Under the pieces are notes generated by a model. The model was not told the origin of the DNA, did no database searches, and saw only the letters and a program-made list of their open reading frames with translations. Source: Nitrososphaerota archaeon (lineage in GTDB: Archaea; Thermoproteota; Nitrososphaeria; Nitrososphaerales; JAPUIC01). From it: DNA of 5,611 bases. Position 1 is the first letter of the stretch; each line of letters begins with the position of its first letter. This document shows positions 3,869-5,611 of the stretch, piece after piece. The translations under genes and the position numbers were made by a program. The stretch is taken from assembly GCA_027297425.1 (NCBI GenBank), contig JAPUIC010000092.1, positions 1-5,611 on the forward strand, in the 5' to 3' direction.

Positions 3869-5611
3869 CAAAACCAGATCTAGATTCTCAGAGATAATTG
3901 ATAGCCCCCTTGGCTCTGCTCAGATATACAGCCTACAGAAGGCGCAAACATTAGATGGAATTGATCTCGAAAAATTGCCTTTCTCCTTCAGAATACTATT
4001 AGAAAATCTTCTTAGAAATCTGGATAGAGGCGTCGTAACCGCTGAAGATATTCAATCTTTGGCTAGCAGGAAGGTTGACAAGGAGATTCCTTACATGCCA
4101 ACTAGGGTCTTGCTGCAAGATTTTACAGGAGTGCCGTTGATAGTTGACCTTGCAGCTATGAGAGACCAGGTAAGAAGTTTAGGATTTGATCCTAGCATAG
4201 TTAATCCGCACATTCAGACAGATCTCGTAATTGATCATTCTGTTCAAGTAGACTTCTTCGGTTCTGGTAATGCGTTCCATCTAAATATAGATAGAGAATA
4301 TGATAGAAATGCAGAAAGATATTCCTTGCTTCGTTGGGCTCAAAAATCCTTCAAAAACATGAGGGTTGTGCCACCGGGAACCGGTATTGTACATCAAGTT
4401 AATCTTGAATATCTGGGCCAGGTCATTACTGCTTCTAGGACAAATGGAATCCTAGAGTTATACCCAGATACCCTCGTAGGTACTGACTCTCATACCACAA
4501 TGATAAATTCGCTAAGCACTCTTGGTTGGGGTGTCGGAGGGATAGAAGCTGAATCTGTCATGCTTGGCCAACCGTATTACATGCAGGTTCCTCGGGTATT
4601 AGGAGTGAAACTAACTGGTGAGCTATCAACAGGTTCGACTGGTACTGATCTTGTTCTTACCATTACACAGTTACTTAGGCAAAAAGGAGTCGTCAACCAA
4701 TTTGTTGAGTTCTTTGGCCCGGGCCTCAACTCTTTGAGCCTACCTGATAGAGCTACAATATCTAATATGTCTCCTGAGTATGGTTCGACCATAAGCTTCT
4801 TTCCTATAGATTCAGTTACCATGGATTATTTGAGAATGACTGGAAGGGATGAAGCACAGATCAAGATGATCGAAACCTATGCCAAGATTCAGCATCTCTT
4901 CTATAATTCTGATGATCCTGACCCACTGTATACAGATACAATAGAAGTAGATTTAGCAACCATTGAACCATCTCTGGCAGGACCTAGCAATCCTGAAGAT
5001 CGTGTTCCTCTAGGAAAGATGAAGGAAACATTTAGTAATATTCTATCCAGTCACGAGAGAAAGAAGACTGAAAGGGGTAACAATCGACCAGCCGTCTGGA
5101 ATGATGAAGGAGGTTCACAAAGCCAAATACAATCATTGAATAATTCACCTACTTCAACAACGAAGCATGATTTGAGAGATGGAAGCGTAATTATTGCTGC
5201 GATTACTAGTTGTACAAACACGTCTAATCCCGTTCTTATGGTGGGTGCTGGTATAATAGCAAAGAAGGCTATAGAGAGAGGACTTCATCGTAAGTGGTAT
5301 GTGAAGACGAGTCTGGCTCCAGGATCGAGAGTGGTAACTGATTATTTAACAAATTCAGGCTTACTTCCTTTTCTAGAGGAGATGGGATTTCATCTCGTTG
5401 GCTATGGGTGTACTACTTGTATAGGTAACAGCGGCCCAATTGATAAAGAAATTGAAGATGCCGTGATTAATCAAGAATTATACGCGGTTGCTGTGTTAAG
5501 CGGAAACAGAAACTTTGAAGCTAGAATACATCCTATTGCTAGAGCAAACTTCCTCGCTTCACCAATCCTAGTAGTGGCATATGCTATTGCTGGAACCATA
5601 GATTGGAATCC
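3843..5611 (+). CDS. acnA: Aconitate hydratase, AcnA/IRP type, 3' end cut by the window
   Basis: Aconitase interconverts citrate and isocitrate through cis-aconitate, using a [4Fe-4S] cluster, in the cytosolic TCA cycle or related routes. The frame is open for 589 codons to the window edge, against about 890-900 for the family, so the C-terminal swivel domain (domain 4) is missing only because the window ends. The cluster cysteines are C457 in ITSCTNTSNP, and C523 and C526 in GYGCTTCIGNSGP; their spacing of 66 and 3 is that of AcnA and human IRP1. Other family signatures are LLQDFTGVPLIVDLAAMRD (near 94-112), DLVIDHSVQVDFF, VPPGTGIVHQVNLEYL (176-191), VGTDSHTTMIN (catalytic D215 and H217), GWGVGGIEAE and APGSRVV. 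Residues about 400-440 are a variable hydrophilic linker between domains. The start is uncertain: ATG occurs at codons 1, 4, 5 and 7, and the conserved part begins after them. I give the most upstream; codon 5 (3855) fits a leaderless start. It diverges from metF. Confidence 0.96.
   Translation, partial: MRNMMVMPSKTRSRFSEIIDSPLGSAQIYSLQKAQTLDGIDLEKLPFSFRILLENLLRNLDRGVVTAEDIQSLASRKVDKEIPYMPTRVLLQDFTGVPLIVDLAAMRDQVRSLGFDPSIVNPHIQTDLVIDHSVQVDFFGSGNAFHLNIDREYDRNAERYSLLRWAQKSFKNMRVVPPGTGIVHQVNLEYLGQVITASRTNGILELYPDTLVGTDSHTTMINSLSTLGWGVGGIEAESVMLGQPYYMQVPRVLGVKLTGELSTGSTGTDLVLTITQLLRQKGVVNQFVEFFGPGLNSLSLPDRATISNMSPEYGSTISFFPIDSVTMDYLRMTGRDEAQIKMIETYAKIQHLFYNSDDPDPLYTDTIEVDLATIEPSLAGPSNPEDRVPLGKMKETFSNILSSHERKKTERGNNRPAVWNDEGGSQSQIQSLNNSPTSTTKHDLRDGSVIIAAITSCTNTSNPVLMVGAGIIAKKAIERGLHRKWYVKTSLAPGSRVVTDYLTNSGLLPFLEEMGFHLVGYGCTTCIGNSGPIDKEIEDAVINQELYAVAVLSGNRNFEARIHPIARANFLASPILVVAYAIAGTIDWN

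Noticed and set aside
4577..4822. Minus-strand open frame of 81 codons
   Set aside because: It is antisense to a conserved part of aconitase and shows no recognisable protein pattern.
3843..5611. Frameshift or decay in acnA
   Set aside because: I read all 589 codons without a stop, and all three cluster cysteines and the DSH motif are intact; the gene is incomplete only because the window ends.

Overview
The window reads as archaeal chromosome. The evidence is TATA-like boxes about 25-29 bases ahead of several starts, one gene that looks leaderless, frequent AGA/AGG and ATA codons, and a methionine synthase without its folate-binding half. A heme O synthase and a large monomeric-type aconitase suggest an organism that respires through heme-copper oxidases. 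A TACK-type lineage (Thaumarchaeota or relatives) fits, but nothing here fixes the phylum. There is no mobile element, rRNA, tRNA or CRISPR array.

Layout, left to right. (1) Bases 1-48, minus strand: the possible first 16 codons of a gene leaving the window. (2) Bases 49-167: an intergenic stretch with interlocking inverted repeats and a good TATA box. (3) Bases 168-581, plus: an unrecognised 137-residue cysteine-free protein with an acidic tail. (4) Bases 585-1481, minus: ctaB, heme O synthase, tail to tail with the previous gene across 3 bases. (5) Bases 1571-2836 and 2836-3711, minus: a two-gene operon of metF (methylenetetrahydropterin reductase), then a core-MetE methionine synthase. The metE start overlaps the metF stop (TAATG) and has a strong Shine-Dalgarno site inside the end of metF. 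(6) Bases 3712-3842: a divergent promoter region. (7) Base 3843 to the right edge, plus: the first 589 codons of acnA, aconitase, cut by the window end.

How they work together: MetF should reduce a methylene-pterin to a methyl-pterin, and the downstream enzyme should methylate homocysteine to methionine. The synthase, however, lacks the N-terminal folate-binding half of classical MetE. It instead carries a C-terminal domain that I recognise by pattern as DUF4346-like, so how the methyl group passes between the two enzymes is open. CtaB supplies heme O (and, after oxidation, heme A) to terminal oxidases; aconitase serves the TCA cycle or related carbon fluxes.

The main points for a second look are the core-MetE/DUF4346-like fusion, a protein-like reading frame that continues past the metE stop and is joined to it by a single base in an A5 run, an Asp where the MetE zinc-ligand Glu is expected, and a strong ribosome-binding site before acnA that serves an out-of-frame 16-codon ORF rather than acnA itself.
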